Assembly (NCBI GenBank): GCA_017622215.1
Contig: JAGARO010000004.1
Coordinates: forward strand, 124,001 to 188,000
Source: Clostridia bacterium
GTDB lineage: Bacteria > Bacillota > Clostridia > Monoglobales > Monoglobaceae
Direction of reading: 5' to 3'
DNA: 64,000 bases
The position numbers and the translations under genes are program-made. Below the pieces are notes generated by a model that saw only the letters and a program-made list of their open reading frames with translations, searched no databases and was not told where the DNA came from. This document shows positions 34,557-43,898 of this stretch, piece by piece; the stretch's first letter is position 1; each line of letters begins with the position of its first letter.

Positions 34557-35855
34557 TTACTTATGTAATAAATGCATAAGTGACGGGTGTTCACCACGGA
34601 AACTCTTTCTGCCTTCAGCCTGAATGTCGCCGGCTTTAGTAAGGGCAACCTTTGTAAGATAAGGTCCGATAATTTCGTAGATTAAAACGGCAAACAAGGT
34701 AATGTTTCGCACGATAGCTCCGTCAGGGCCAAGCTCCATAGCTTTGATTGCCATTCCGAGAGCAACCCCTGCCTGAGGAAGAAGTGTAATTCCAAGATAT
34801 TTCACAATGTTTTCGTCGCACTTCGTAGCCCTTGCACTGATTCCTGCACCGAAGTATTTGCCGAGGGAACGGGAGATGATATAAACAATTCCCACCAGAA
34901 TAACAGCTTTATCCATCATAACTGAAAGCTCAAGCTCAGCACCGCTGATTACGAAGAAAAGAATGAGAATCGGTGTTGTCCACCTGTCAGCACGGTGCAT
35001 AAGCTCCTCTGAAACGTCGCAGAAGTTACAGAAAACTGTGCCGAGCATCATGCAGGCAAGAAGTGAAGAAAAAGCAATGTGCACAGGGCCGATGTTGAAC
35101 TTAAGTGATGAAAACGCCACAGTAAGCATAACAAAGGTTACGGACACAGCCATTCTCTTTGAGCGTGAGTGGAAATATTTTTCGCATAATGTGAAGAGAA
35201 GTCCCATTATAAAACCAAGTCCAAGGGATAAAACAACCTCTAAAATCGGTTCTAAAATAATGGAAAGCATGCTGACTTCTCCGAGATTCAAGGCTCTTGC
35301 AATCCCAAAGGAAATTGCGAAAACTACAAGACCCACAGCGTCATCGATTGCAACAACAGGGAGAAGTACGTCGGTTACAGGCCCCTTTGCCTTGTATTGC
35401 TTGACAACCATAAGTGTAGCCGCAGGAGCAGTAGCAGTAGCCACTGAGCCTAAAAGGATAGCAGCCGAAAGGGAAAGTTTTTCAGGCATAATAAGGTGGA
35501 GTGTAATTAAAATAATATCAACTACGATAGTTGTAAAAATTGCCTGTGCAACACCGATAATTGTAGCCTGCTTGCCGATTTCCTTAAGCTGTGAAAGTCT
35601 GAATTCATTTCCCATAGCAAAGGCAATAAAGCCAAGTGCAAGGTCGGAGATGATTCCGAAAGATTCAATTTGATGAGTAGTAATGCCAATCCCCGGAATG
35701 TTAAATGCACCTAAAAGATATGGGCCGATAAGCACACCTGAAATAAGGTATGCAGTAACAGCAGGAAGCTGTATTTTCTTTGCAAGTCTTGAAAGCAGAA
35801 GCCCTGATAGCAAAGCTATGGAGAGACTGAATAAAATACTTGCTGTATGTGTCAT
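34557..35855 (-). CDS. Cation:proton antiporter (CPA2, KefB-like)
   Basis: The protein is 432 residues with about twelve transmembrane helices and no C-terminal TrkA domain. The ion-binding helix shows VVAIDDAVGLVVF near residue 165, the conserved Asp pair of Na+/H+ exchangers of this clan. The N-terminal LPAVTAYLISGVLIGPYLLG is the usual CPA2 signature. It probably exchanges Na+ or K+ for H+; the ion is not readable. A terminator-like hairpin sits in its leader. Confidence 0.88.
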   Translation of the reverse strand: MTHTASILFSLSIALLSGLLLSRLAKKIQLPAVTAYLISGVLIGPYLLGAFNIPGIGITTHQIESFGIISDLALGFIAFAMGNEFRLSQLKEIGKQATIIGVAQAIFTTIVVDIILITLHLIMPEKLSLSAAILLGSVATATAPAATLMVVKQYKAKGPVTDVLLPVVAIDDAVGLVVFAISFGIARALNLGEVSMLSIILEPILEVVLSLGLGFIMGLLFTLCEKYFHSRSKRMAVSVTFVMLTVAFSSLKFNIGPVHIAFSSLLACMMLGTVFCNFCDVSEELMHRADRWTTPILILFFVISGAELELSVMMDKAVILVGIVYIISRSLGKYFGAGISARATKCDENIVKYLGITLLPQAGVALGMAIKAMELGPDGAIVRNITLFAVLIYEIIGPYLTKVALTKAGDIQAEGRKSFRGEHPSLMHLLHK

Positions 35856-35871
35856 AAAATGCGCCTTCTTT

Positions 35872-35903
35872 CAAAAATAAAGCTTTAAGAAAAATCTTAA
35901 AGC
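35872..35903 (-). promoter_or_regulatory. Terminator-like hairpin in the antiporter leader
   Basis: On the minus strand a 9-bp stem (GCTTTAAGA / TCTTAAAGC) is followed by TTTATTTTTG, only 17 bases before the start codon. Rubredoxin upstream has its own terminator, so this is a candidate leader attenuator. The stem is AU-rich and may be weak. Confidence 0.4.
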
Positions 35904-35970
35904 AGAAAATCATTTCAACAATTACATAGTTTACCACTAATTATATTAAAAGTCCATAGCAAAGATACAT

Positions 35971-36003
35971 AAAAAAGAAACCCTCCGAAAAGGGTTTCTT
36001 TTA
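35971..36003 (-). terminator. Intrinsic terminator of rubredoxin
   Basis: The stem AAGAAACCCT / AGGGTTTCTT is followed on the minus strand by TTTTATG. Confidence 0.8.
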
Positions 36004-36023
36004 TGTTTTTCATAAAATGCAGA

Positions 36024-36179
36024 TTATTCCTGCTCGAATGCGTCCTTTCCAAGACCGCAAACAGGACAAACCCAATCCTCAGGCACATCTTCCCAGGCTG
36101 TTCCTGCTTCAATGCCGTTGTCTGGGTCGCCGATTTCAGGGTCATAAACATAACCGCAAGGGCAAGCAAATTTTTCCAT
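36024..36179 (-). CDS. Rubredoxin with shortened first metal knuckle
   Basis: A 51-residue protein from ATG 36179 with AGGAGGT seven bases upstream. It starts [18 protein letters not shown] and ends with [16 protein letters not shown]. Rubredoxins bind one iron through two C-x-x-C-G knuckles. The second (CPVCG) is normal, but the first here reads C-P-C-G, one residue short. Everything else, including DPDNG and the aromatic core, is typical. It should carry single electrons in the cytoplasm, for example to oxygen- or superoxide-reducing enzymes such as the desulfoferrodoxin at 57.0 kb. It has its own consensus promoter and terminator. Confidence 0.9.
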   Translation of the reverse strand: MEKFACPCGYVYDPEIGDPDNGIEAGTAWEDVPEDWVCPVCGLGKDAFEQE

Positions 36180-36231
36180 ATCCAATACCTCCTAAAGTGA
36201 TTATGCCCAAAAAGATAATGAGCATACAATT

Positions 36232-36260
36232 ATTATATCAGTAATACCATAACTTGTCAA
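36232..36260 (-). promoter_or_regulatory. Promoter of rubredoxin
   Basis: On the minus strand consensus TTGACA (36260-36255), a 17-bp spacer and TATAAT (36237-36232). Confidence 0.85.
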
Positions 36261-36269
36261 AGAATAAAA

Positions 36270-36298
36270 TTGACAATATAAAATTTAAGTGGTATGAT
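36270..36298 (+). promoter_or_regulatory. Promoter of the PPTase-cysK pair, implying a leaderless mRNA
   Basis: TTGACA (36270-36275), a 17-bp spacer and TATGAT (36293-36298). The start ATG at 36305 is only six bases beyond the -10 box, where transcription itself should begin. Confidence 0.75.
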
Positions 36299-36304
36299 TT
36301 TATT

Positions 36305-36754
36305 ATGAAAATCTATTTTTATAAGAGAGAAAAAGCCACAGATGAATATATAAGGGACAGCGTGGGGAATCCCCAGGCAAAGATTTTAAGAACAGCCAAA
36401 GGAAAGCCTTATCTTGAAAATGGCCCTTTTGTAAGCGTAAGCCATACAGACGACCTTGTTGTAGTTGCAGTTTCCGAAAACAATATTGGGATTGATATGG
36501 AAAAAAAGGACAGAGAAGTTAAAAAACAGGAAGAACTGACGGAAAAATATTTCTCCCAAAAGGAAAAGGAATATGCAACCACAAATGAGAAATTTCTTGA
36601 AATCTGGACAAAAAAAGAGTCTTATGGAAAGTTCACAGGCGAAGGCGTAGCCCACATAGGAAAGGACACTTTTTCTCATAAGGGAAAATACGAAAGAATT
36701 GAAAAAGAGGGATATATAATTTTTGCATACAGGGAGGACGAAGATGATTTATAA
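36305..36754 (+). CDS. 4'-phosphopantetheinyl transferase superfamily protein
   Basis: The start is set at ATG 36305, giving 149 residues, because relatives begin near MKIYFYKRE and the promoter -10 ends at 36298. No ribosome site is present. Sfp-type motifs are visible: VSVSHTDD, GIDMEKKD with the Mg-binding Asp and Glu, and WTKKESYGKFTGEG. It transfers phosphopantetheine from CoA to a carrier-protein Ser. At 149 residues it is short compared with Sfp (about 225), in the range of compact anaerobe forms. No carrier protein or NRPS/PKS is nearby. Its last 11 bases overlap cysK. Confidence 0.85.
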   Translation: MKIYFYKREKATDEYIRDSVGNPQAKILRTAKGKPYLENGPFVSVSHTDDLVVVAVSENNIGIDMEKKDREVKKQEELTEKYFSQKEKEYATTNEKFLEIWTKKESYGKFTGEGVAHIGKDTFSHKGKYERIEKEGYIIFAYREDEDDL

Positions 36755-37667
36755 TAATGTAGCCGAACTTATCGGCAAAACTCCTTTAATGGAAATGAGT
36801 AATTTTAAAAATGAATATAATCTGAAAGCAGACATAATCGCAAAGCTTGAATATTTTAACCCTGCAGGCTCAGTAAAAGACAGAGTAGGGCTTAAAATGA
36901 TAGAGGAAGCTGAAAAAGAGGGACGCCTTAAAAAAGGTGCAACAATAATCGAGCCAACCTCTGGAAATACAGGCATAGGCTTAAGCGCAGTTGCCACAAC
37001 AAAGGGATATAATGTAATCCTCACAATGCCTGACACAATGAGCGTTGAAAGAATAAAACTTTTAGAAGCCTATGGCGCAAAAATAGTTTTAACTGAGGGC
37101 GCAAAGGGTATGCAGGGGGCAATAGATAAGGCAAATGAGCTTTTAAAGGAAATCCCTGACAGCATCATAGCAGGCCAGTTCACAAACCCTGCAAATCCAA
37201 AGGTGCATTACGGAACCACAGGCCCTGAAATCTGGGCAGATACAGAGGGCAAGGTTGATATTTTTGTTGCAGGCGTAGGCACAGGCGGAACTATAACGGG
37301 AGTAGCTAAATATCTGAAAGAAAAAAATCCTGATATAAAGATTGTAGCAATCGAGCCTGATGACTCGCCAATGCTCAGCGAGGGAAAATCAGGCGCTCAT
37401 AAAATTCAGGGCATCGGCGCAAACTTTATCCCTGAGGTTTTGGATAGAGAGCTTATTGATGAAGTGGTAAGAATTAAAACCGAAGAGGCTTATGAGGGAG
37501 CCCGCACAGCTGCAAGGAAAGAGGGAATTTTAGTTGGAATATCCTCAGGCGCAGCCCTCTGGGGAGCAAAAGTCATAGCCGAAAGAGAAGAAAATAAAGA
37601 TAAAAAGATAGTGGTACTTCTCCCTGACACAGGCGACAGATACCTCTCTACCGACCTTTTCAAGTAA
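36744..37667 (+). CDS. cysK: Cysteine synthase (O-acetylserine sulfhydrylase)
   Basis: The start is set at ATG 36744 behind AGGGAGGA, giving 307 residues. NPAGSVKDRVGLKMI holds the PLP Lys, TSGNTGIGLSAVA binds the phosphate and substrate, and GTGGTITGVAKYLKEK follows. It makes Cys from O-acetylserine and sulfide with PLP. It is coupled to the PPTase gene by an 11-base overlap. Linking Cys supply with carrier-protein activation has no obvious pathway meaning and may be only operon economy. Confidence 0.95.
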   Translation: MIYNNVAELIGKTPLMEMSNFKNEYNLKADIIAKLEYFNPAGSVKDRVGLKMIEEAEKEGRLKKGATIIEPTSGNTGIGLSAVATTKGYNVILTMPDTMSVERIKLLEAYGAKIVLTEGAKGMQGAIDKANELLKEIPDSIIAGQFTNPANPKVHYGTTGPEIWADTEGKVDIFVAGVGTGGTITGVAKYLKEKNPDIKIVAIEPDDSPMLSEGKSGAHKIQGIGANFIPEVLDRELIDEVVRIKTEEAYEGARTAARKEGILVGISSGAALWGAKVIAEREENKDKKIVVLLPDTGDRYLSTDLFK

Positions 37668-37670
37668 ACA

Positions 37671-37698
37671 AAAAAGGACTACAAAATGTAGTCCTTTT
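37671..37698. terminator. Bidirectional terminator
   Basis: A 12-bp stem (AAAAGGACTACA / TGTAGTCCTTTT) with an AAA loop, between converging cysK and guaB. Confidence 0.88.
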
Positions 37699-37711
37699 AT
37701 TTTATGTAAAA

Positions 37712-39220
37712 TTATTTATGGCTAACAACAGCAGTATCCTTAAGCATAACGTCGTGTGCGCCGCCCTCTATAATACTTGTAGCTGAAACGAGAGTAATCT
37801 TTGCCTTTTCCTGAAGCTCAGGAATAGAAAGTGCGCCACAGTTACACATAGTTGAACGAACCTTGTTAAGAGTCATTGTTACGTTGTCGTGAAGTGAACC
37901 TGCGTATGGAACGTAGGAGTCAACGCCTTCTTCGAATGAAAGCTTTGAAGCACCGCCCATATCGTATCTCTGCCAGTTTCTTGCACGGGCTGAACCTTCG
38001 CCCCAGTATTCCTTCATAAAGTTGCCGTTAACAACAACCTTGTTTGTAGGACTTTCGTCAAAACGAGCGAAATATCTGCCAAGCATAACAAAGTCAGAAC
38101 CCATAGCAAGAGCAAGAGTGATGTGGTAGTCCTGAACGATACCGCCGTCAGCACAGATAGGAATGTAAATGCCTGTTTCTTCAAAGTATTCATCACGAGC
38201 CTTAGCAACCTCCTGCACAGCAGTAGCCTGTCCACGGCCGATACCCTTCTGTTCACGGGTGATACAGATTGAACCGCCGCCGATACCGATTTTGATAAAG
38301 TCAGCGCCGGCTTCAGCTAAGAATCTGAAACCTTCGCGGTCAACTACGTTACCTGCACCAACCTTAACAGTATCACCGTAAGTCTTACGAATCCACTGGA
38401 GAGTGCGTAACTGCCATTCAGAGAAGCCCTCTGAAGAGTCAATGCAGAGAACGTCGGCACCGGCTTCCACGAGAAGAGGAACTCTTTCTTCGTAGTCGCG
38501 GGTGTTGATACCTGCACCAACAATGTATCTCTTTGAAGAGTCAAGAATTTCTAAAGGATTGTTTTTATGACTTGTGTAATCCTTTCTGAAAACGAAATAG
38601 AGAAGATGTCCGTTTTTATCTATAATAGGAAGATTGTTAAGCTTGTTATCCCAGATAATGTCGTTAGCTTCCTTAAGAGTAGTTTCCTCAGTTCCGTAGA
38701 TAAGGGACTCAAAAGGAGTCATAAATTCTGAAACAGGAGTTTCAGGAGCCATACGGCTGACTCTGTAATCACGGCTTGTGATAATGCCAAGGAGCTTACC
38801 TGTGGATGTGCCGTCATCAGTAACAGCAACAGTGTTGTGCCCAGTAGATTCCTTAAGAGCAAGAACGTCAGCAAGAGTCTGGTCAGGCTTGATATTTGAA
38901 TCAGATGTAACAAAACCTGCCTTGTAGTTCTTAACCTTGCGAATCATATCAGCTTCCTGCTCAGGAGTCTGTGAACCGTAGATAAATGAGATACCGCCTT
39001 CCTGTGCAAGAGCAATAGCTAAATCGCTTCCTGAAACAGACTGCATAATAGCAGAAACAAGAGGTATGTTCATAGTAAGACTAGGTTCTTCCCCTTTTTT
39101 AAATTTAACAACAGGTGTCTTAAGACTTACGTTAGATGTCATACATTCAGCAGATGAATAACCCGGAACCAGTAAATATTCGTTAAAGGTGCGGGATGGT
39201 TGTTCAAAATAAAAAGCCAT
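37712..39220 (-). CDS. guaB: IMP dehydrogenase
   Basis: The start is set at ATG 39220 behind GGAGGAAG, giving 502 residues. A TIM barrel is interrupted by a CBS pair (about residues 110-225; [23 protein letters not shown]). The catalytic loop is [15 protein letters not shown] with the active Cys, and [12 protein letters not shown] and [11 protein letters not shown] complete the site. It oxidises IMP to XMP in GMP synthesis. There is no guaA next to it, and no purine riboswitch was seen in its short leader. Confidence 0.94.
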   Translation of the reverse strand: MAFYFEQPSRTFNEYLLVPGYSSAECMTSNVSLKTPVVKFKKGEEPSLTMNIPLVSAIMQSVSGSDLAIALAQEGGISFIYGSQTPEQEADMIRKVKNYKAGFVTSDSNIKPDQTLADVLALKESTGHNTVAVTDDGTSTGKLLGIITSRDYRVSRMAPETPVSEFMTPFESLIYGTEETTLKEANDIIWDNKLNNLPIIDKNGHLLYFVFRKDYTSHKNNPLEILDSSKRYIVGAGINTRDYEERVPLLVEAGADVLCIDSSEGFSEWQLRTLQWIRKTYGDTVKVGAGNVVDREGFRFLAEAGADFIKIGIGGGSICITREQKGIGRGQATAVQEVAKARDEYFEETGIYIPICADGGIVQDYHITLALAMGSDFVMLGRYFARFDESPTNKVVVNGNFMKEYWGEGSARARNWQRYDMGGASKLSFEEGVDSYVPYAGSLHDNVTMTLNKVRSTMCNCGALSIPELQEKAKITLVSATSIIEGGAHDVMLKDTAVVSHK

Positions 39221-39254
39221 AATATCTTCCTCCATAAAAATTGATATTTTTACT

Positions 39255-39283
39255 ATTATAGTACGAAGTGCGACAAAAATCAA
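39255..39283 (-). promoter_or_regulatory. Promoter of guaB
   Basis: On the minus strand TTGATT (39283-39278), a 17-bp spacer and TATAAT (39260-39255). Confidence 0.75.
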
Positions 39284-39329
39284 GAGTTTTTTAGAGAAAA
39301 ATACGGAAAATTTGAAAAGATATAAAGAC

Positions 39330-39358
39330 TTTACTTTTGGAAGAAAATAGGGTATAAT
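39330..39358 (+). promoter_or_regulatory. Promoter of the murJ glycan operon
   Basis: TTTACT (39330-39335), a 17-bp spacer and TATAAT (39353-39358). The -35 is weak. Confidence 0.55.
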
Positions 39359-39387
39359 ATAAAGGACTATGTGGAAGGAGGGGAAAT

Positions 39388-40929
39388 ATGAAAGAGAAAG
39401 CAGTAAAAACCATAAGCTTTATGGCTGTAATTATATTGTTTGCAAAGTTTTTAGGACTTTTCAGGGAAACAATGATTGCAGGAGTCTTCGGACAGGGCAA
39501 TGCCTCCGATATATTAAATACTGCAACCCAGATTCCACTGCTATTTTTTGATATGACCCTGGGGGTTGCAATCCTCTCCACTTTTGTTCCGGTTTTTAAT
39601 GGTTATCTTGAAAAAGAGGGGAGAGAAAGGGCGGAACAGTTCGCCTGTAACTTCATCTCTGTGGTAGGCATTGTATCCGTAATCGGCGTTGCAATCGGTA
39701 TGATTTTTGCAAAGCCCATTTTAAATCTTATGGTGTCAGGCTATGCCCCTGAAAAAATTGATGAAACGGCAACACTTCTTAGAATACTTTTCCCATCGAT
39801 AATTTTTACGGGAATTGCATATATAATTGTTGGAATACTCCAGTCCTACGGCGAGTTCAATGTGCCGTCCTTAATAAGCGTAGTTTCAAACCTTATAATG
39901 ATAGGCTACCTGTTTATTTTCGGTAATAAACTTGGACTTAAGGGTGTAATAATTTCAATGCTTGTGGCGTGGATGAGTCAGGTTTTCTTCCAGATGCCAA
40001 GCCTTAAGAAAAAAGGTTTTAAGTATAGTTTCAGTTTGAATTTCAAAGACGAGGGAATTAAAAAGTGTGCCCTTATGGCAATTCCTGTCCTTGTAAGCTC
40101 ATGGGTAAATCCCCTTTGCTCGGTTATAAATATGGCATTCGGCTCTCATATGGCAGAGGGCACGGTATCAGGTCTTAACTGGGCATATAAAATTTATATA
40201 ATCATGGTTGGAGTTTTTGCTTATGCAATCACAAACTTTATCTTCCCAAAACTGTCAAGAATGACAGAAAGAGAAGAGGAGTTTGCAGAAACAACAAGAA
40301 CTTCACTTTCCTGGGTAATTTTTATAATCACCCTTATTGCAGGTCTTTTCATAGCTCTTTCCGAGCCAATTATAAGGCTGGTGTTTGAGCGTGGTGAGTT
40401 CACAGCCGACAACACAAGAATTACTGCAACAGCCCTTTTTTACTATTCTTTCGGAATGGTAGGCTACGCAATCTGTGAAATACTGAATAAAAGCTTTTAT
40501 GCTTTAAGCGACGGCAAGACGCCAATGATAGCTTCGGTTATGGGGGTTGCAATAAATTTTGTAATGGCATACCTGCTTACACAGACTTTCCATATGGGAA
40601 TAGGAGGCCTTGCCCTTGCAGGCGCAGTTTCCTCCATAGAAATTGCCCTGAATTTGCTTTATAAAATAAATAAGAAAAAACGAGGTACAGTTACAAAAAC
40701 TTTCGTTATAAACACAGCCAAAGTAATCCTCTGTGGAGTGATTGCGGGGATAGCCTCAAATATAGCTTATAACTTGGTTAAATTCATAGGCGACGGCTTT
40801 TTTGAAACAGTCCTCCAGCTTGGCGTTTCAGCCATAGCAGGCTTAATTGTTTATGCCATAGCAGGTTTGGTTTTAAGAATAGAAGAAATTAAATTGTTGT
40901 TTAAAAAGGTAGGAAAAGGAAATGAGTAG
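39388..40929 (+). CDS. murJ: MurJ/MviN lipid II flippase family protein
   Basis: The protein is 513 residues from ATG 39388 behind AAGGAGG, with about fourteen transmembrane helices. [17 protein letters not shown] near the start and [12 protein letters not shown] near residue 335 are family signatures. It flips lipid-linked cell-wall precursors. In this operon, with an O-antigen-ligase-like protein and a glycosyltransferase, it may export a lipid-linked glycan other than lipid II, so the symbol names the family rather than a proven substrate. Confidence 0.9.
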   Translation: MKEKAVKTISFMAVIILFAKFLGLFRETMIAGVFGQGNASDILNTATQIPLLFFDMTLGVAILSTFVPVFNGYLEKEGRERAEQFACNFISVVGIVSVIGVAIGMIFAKPILNLMVSGYAPEKIDETATLLRILFPSIIFTGIAYIIVGILQSYGEFNVPSLISVVSNLIMIGYLFIFGNKLGLKGVIISMLVAWMSQVFFQMPSLKKKGFKYSFSLNFKDEGIKKCALMAIPVLVSSWVNPLCSVINMAFGSHMAEGTVSGLNWAYKIYIIMVGVFAYAITNFIFPKLSRMTEREEEFAETTRTSLSWVIFIITLIAGLFIALSEPIIRLVFERGEFTADNTRITATALFYYSFGMVGYAICEILNKSFYALSDGKTPMIASVMGVAINFVMAYLLTQTFHMGIGGLALAGAVSSIEIALNLLYKINKKKRGTVTKTFVINTAKVILCGVIAGIASNIAYNLVKFIGDGFFETVLQLGVSAIAGLIVYAIAGLVLRIEEIKLLFKKVGKGNE

Positions 40930-42799
40930 AGGATATTTCGAAACAATCTGGCTTTTTATCTGGAACAACTTAATAAAGAACAGTCTTGTTTATAAAGGCC
41001 TTAAAGGTTTTTATGAATGGATAGTGGGACTCTGGCGAAACAGCCTTATAACAAGCTGGTTCCGTAACAGTTTTATTGAAGAATCCCCATGGAACAGCGG
41101 TATAGGAAGAATTTTTGGTTATCCTTTTACAGTTCTTGAAAATATAAATAATAAAAATTCAGAGAAAATAACTGACCTTATTGAAAAAAGCATTGTGATT
41201 AAAGGCTTTAAGTATTTTCTCCATAATATAATTGCCCTTAATTTACGATATATCGGAACAGTTCTCCTGTCTTTCGGCACAGCAGATTTTATAATTCTTG
41301 CCATAAATGGAGGAAAACTTGTGTTACCTCTTGCTGTAATTGGTGCAGGACTTATTCTATCAATTTTTGATGTAAATTTTGTGGACTATATAAAGCCATC
41401 TCTTTTGTCAAAATTTGTTGAAAATCTTTTGGGAACAGAGCTGACATACAGTCACTACTACCTTACAAGATGCTCAAAAAAATCCCGTTTTATCTCTGCA
41501 GTAATTTTCGGACTTTTGGGCGGAGTTGTGGCAGGAACAGGCTCCTTTATCTACGGAGTTTTGATTTTATGCGGAATAGTTGGCGCATCCCTTGTTTTCT
41601 ATAAAACAGAGGTGGGCGTTTTCGCCACAGCCTTTTTAGCACCAATTCTGCCTACAATGCTTGTTGCAGGCATGGTATTTTTGTGTATGGTGTCTTTACT
41701 TGCAAGGTCCCTTTATACAAGGAATTTCAAGTGGAAAAAAGACGGAATGGGCTTTCTTGTTGCAGTAATGATTTTCGTATTTTTTGCGTCAGTTTTAAAG
41801 TCCTTCGGTGTAAGTAAAAGTATTCAGGTTTTCCTTATGTATATGCTCTTTATGGCATTCTACTTTGTGGTTATCAATACTGTGAAAACTGAAAAAATGT
41901 ATAAGGATTTAATGACAGTTTTCGTCCTTTCTGCCACAGCGGTAAGTATCTACGGTTTCTGCCAGTACCTTTTCGGCTGGAACGTTAATCAGGCGTGGAT
42001 GGACGAAGAAATGTTTGAAGATATAAAGATGAGAATTTACTCCACATTGGAAAATCCTAACGTATTGGGCGAATATCTGCTCCTTGCAATCCCAATGTCC
42101 GTAGGCCTTATGTGGACAAAGAAAAAGTTGCTTTCTAAAATTTTCTATCTCGGCACAACAGGAATTTTATTCCTTGCCCTGATTTTAACATTCTCAAGAG
42201 GATGCTGGATAGGACTTATGGTTACAGCGGCAGCCTTCGTAACCTTTGTATCAGGTAAGCTCTGGGGACTTTTGCTCCTTGCACTTCCTGTACTTCCTTT
42301 TGTAATTCCTGACTCAATCATAAAGAGATTTACAAGCGTTGGAAATATGGAAGATACTTCCACCTCATACAGAGTATTTATATGGATGGGCACCTTTGCT
42401 CTCCTTAAGGATTATTGGTTTGGCGGAATAGGTATGGGACAGGAAGCCTTTACAAACATTTACCCGTTCTATTCCTATAACGGAATTGTGGCTCCCCACG
42501 CCCATAATACTTTCTTACAGCTTTGGGTTGAAACAGGAATATGGGGACTTCTGGTCTTTGTATTCATAATGTTTATGTACTTTAAATATACAGCAGGCAT
42601 AATGAAACATCATAAAAAAGGTAGCGAAATCCATACTCTATCCGTAGCCTTGTCCTCAGGTATTTTAGGCTTTTTAGTACAGAGTATGTTTGATAATACA
42701 TTTTATAACTACAGAGTATTTATGATATTCTGGCTGGTATTGGCAATGACAATGAGCGCGCCACAGACAGCAGAAGTAAAGGAGGAACAGGATGATTAA
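40922..42799 (+). CDS. O-antigen ligase / Wzy-type polymerase family membrane protein
   Basis: The protein is 625 residues. About 90 N-terminal cytoplasmic residues precede roughly twelve transmembrane helices. The Wzy_C signature is HAHNTFLQLWVETGIWGL near residue 525. Family members polymerise or transfer lipid-linked glycans on the outer face of the membrane. It overlaps murJ and the next gene by eight bases each, so the operon is tightly coupled. Confidence 0.85.
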   Translation: MSRGYFETIWLFIWNNLIKNSLVYKGLKGFYEWIVGLWRNSLITSWFRNSFIEESPWNSGIGRIFGYPFTVLENINNKNSEKITDLIEKSIVIKGFKYFLHNIIALNLRYIGTVLLSFGTADFIILAINGGKLVLPLAVIGAGLILSIFDVNFVDYIKPSLLSKFVENLLGTELTYSHYYLTRCSKKSRFISAVIFGLLGGVVAGTGSFIYGVLILCGIVGASLVFYKTEVGVFATAFLAPILPTMLVAGMVFLCMVSLLARSLYTRNFKWKKDGMGFLVAVMIFVFFASVLKSFGVSKSIQVFLMYMLFMAFYFVVINTVKTEKMYKDLMTVFVLSATAVSIYGFCQYLFGWNVNQAWMDEEMFEDIKMRIYSTLENPNVLGEYLLLAIPMSVGLMWTKKKLLSKIFYLGTTGILFLALILTFSRGCWIGLMVTAAAFVTFVSGKLWGLLLLALPVLPFVIPDSIIKRFTSVGNMEDTSTSYRVFIWMGTFALLKDYWFGGIGMGQEAFTNIYPFYSYNGIVAPHAHNTFLQLWVETGIWGLLVFVFIMFMYFKYTAGIMKHHKKGSEIHTLSVALSSGILGFLVQSMFDNTFYNYRVFMIFWLVLAMTMSAPQTAEVKEEQDD

Positions 42800-43898
42800 A
42801 GTAGTCCAGATTACCTCTGATTCAAATATCGGCGGTGCAGGAAAATGTATCCTCACCTATCTTGAATATTGTAATAAAGAAAAGTTTGACGTGTCGGTAG
42901 CTATGCCGAAAGGTAGCCTCTTAAAGCCTTTTGCAGAGGAACTTGGAGCAAAGGTCTATGAGATTGACTGTGAGGGTGATAAGTCCCTGTCGGTTAAAAA
43001 TATAAAGGCATACAGAAAATTCTTAAAAGAAGTAAAGCCTGATTTGGTTCATACCCACGGCAATATGTCAGCGCGAATTGCGGCCCGCCTTGAGAAAATA
43101 AAGACAGTTTTCACACGCCATAGCGTTTTTGAGCCATCTCCAAAAATTTCAAAGGGCATCGGAAAAATCATTAACGGAAAAGTAAATGATATAACAGCCG
43201 ATAAAATTATTGCTGTTGCAGATGCGGCGAAGAAAAATTTGACAGACACAGGTGTTGACGAAAGAAAAATAAGTGTAATTCTAAACGGCGTAAAACCTCT
43301 TAATGAGAGAAATACAGATGAAAAACGCAGGGAATTGGGAATAGAAAATAAAAAGCTGATTTCCATAATCGCAAGACTTAATGAGGTTAAAGGCCATAAA
43401 TATTTTGTTGATACAGCAAAAATTCTTCTTGATAAAAATCTCCCCGTTAAGTTTCTGATAGCGGGAACAGGCACTGAAGCCATAAATATAAAGAGACAGA
43501 TTATAGAGTACGGACTTGAAGAAGATGTAATTATGGCAGGCTTCGTTGAGGATGTAACAGAGATTATGAATATGACAGATATTCAGGCAAACTGTTCTTT
43601 TGGAACAGAGGCAACAAGCCTTTCTCTCCTTGAGGGAATGAGCCTTGGAAAGCCTGCGGTGGTAACAGACTTCGGGGGAAACACAGGAGTAATAAAAGAC
43701 GGAGAAAACGGCTTTGTAGTCCCTGTTAAGGACGCTGAAAAAATGGCTGAAAAAATAGAGGAGCTTGTTAAGGATAAGGAACTCTACGATAAAATAAGTG
43801 AAAACAGTAAGAAAATCTTTAATGAAAAATTTACAGCCGAAAAAATGGCTGAAGAAATCGAGAAGATTTATATGGAGGTAATGGAAAATGGAAAATAA
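42792..43898 (+). CDS. Glycosyltransferase family 4 protein
   Basis: The protein is 368 residues with the GT-B fold. The N-terminal glycine loop is NIGGAGKC, SIIARLNEVKGHKYF lies mid-protein, and the nucleotide-sugar site is SLSLLEGMSLGKPAV followed by TDFGGN. It transfers a sugar from an activated donor, presumably to the lipid-linked glycan handled by its operon partners. The acceptor is unknown. Confidence 0.9.
   Translation: MIKVVQITSDSNIGGAGKCILTYLEYCNKEKFDVSVAMPKGSLLKPFAEELGAKVYEIDCEGDKSLSVKNIKAYRKFLKEVKPDLVHTHGNMSARIAARLEKIKTVFTRHSVFEPSPKISKGIGKIINGKVNDITADKIIAVADAAKKNLTDTGVDERKISVILNGVKPLNERNTDEKRRELGIENKKLISIIARLNEVKGHKYFVDTAKILLDKNLPVKFLIAGTGTEAINIKRQIIEYGLEEDVIMAGFVEDVTEIMNMTDIQANCSFGTEATSLSLLEGMSLGKPAVVTDFGGNTGVIKDGENGFVVPVKDAEKMAEKIEELVKDKELYDKISENSKKIFNEKFTAEKMAEEIEKIYMEVMENGK

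Noticed and set aside
34963-35673. 236-codon plus-strand frame opposite the antiporter
   Set aside because: The antiporter has clear family motifs over the same bases; the antisense frame is a codon-bias shadow.
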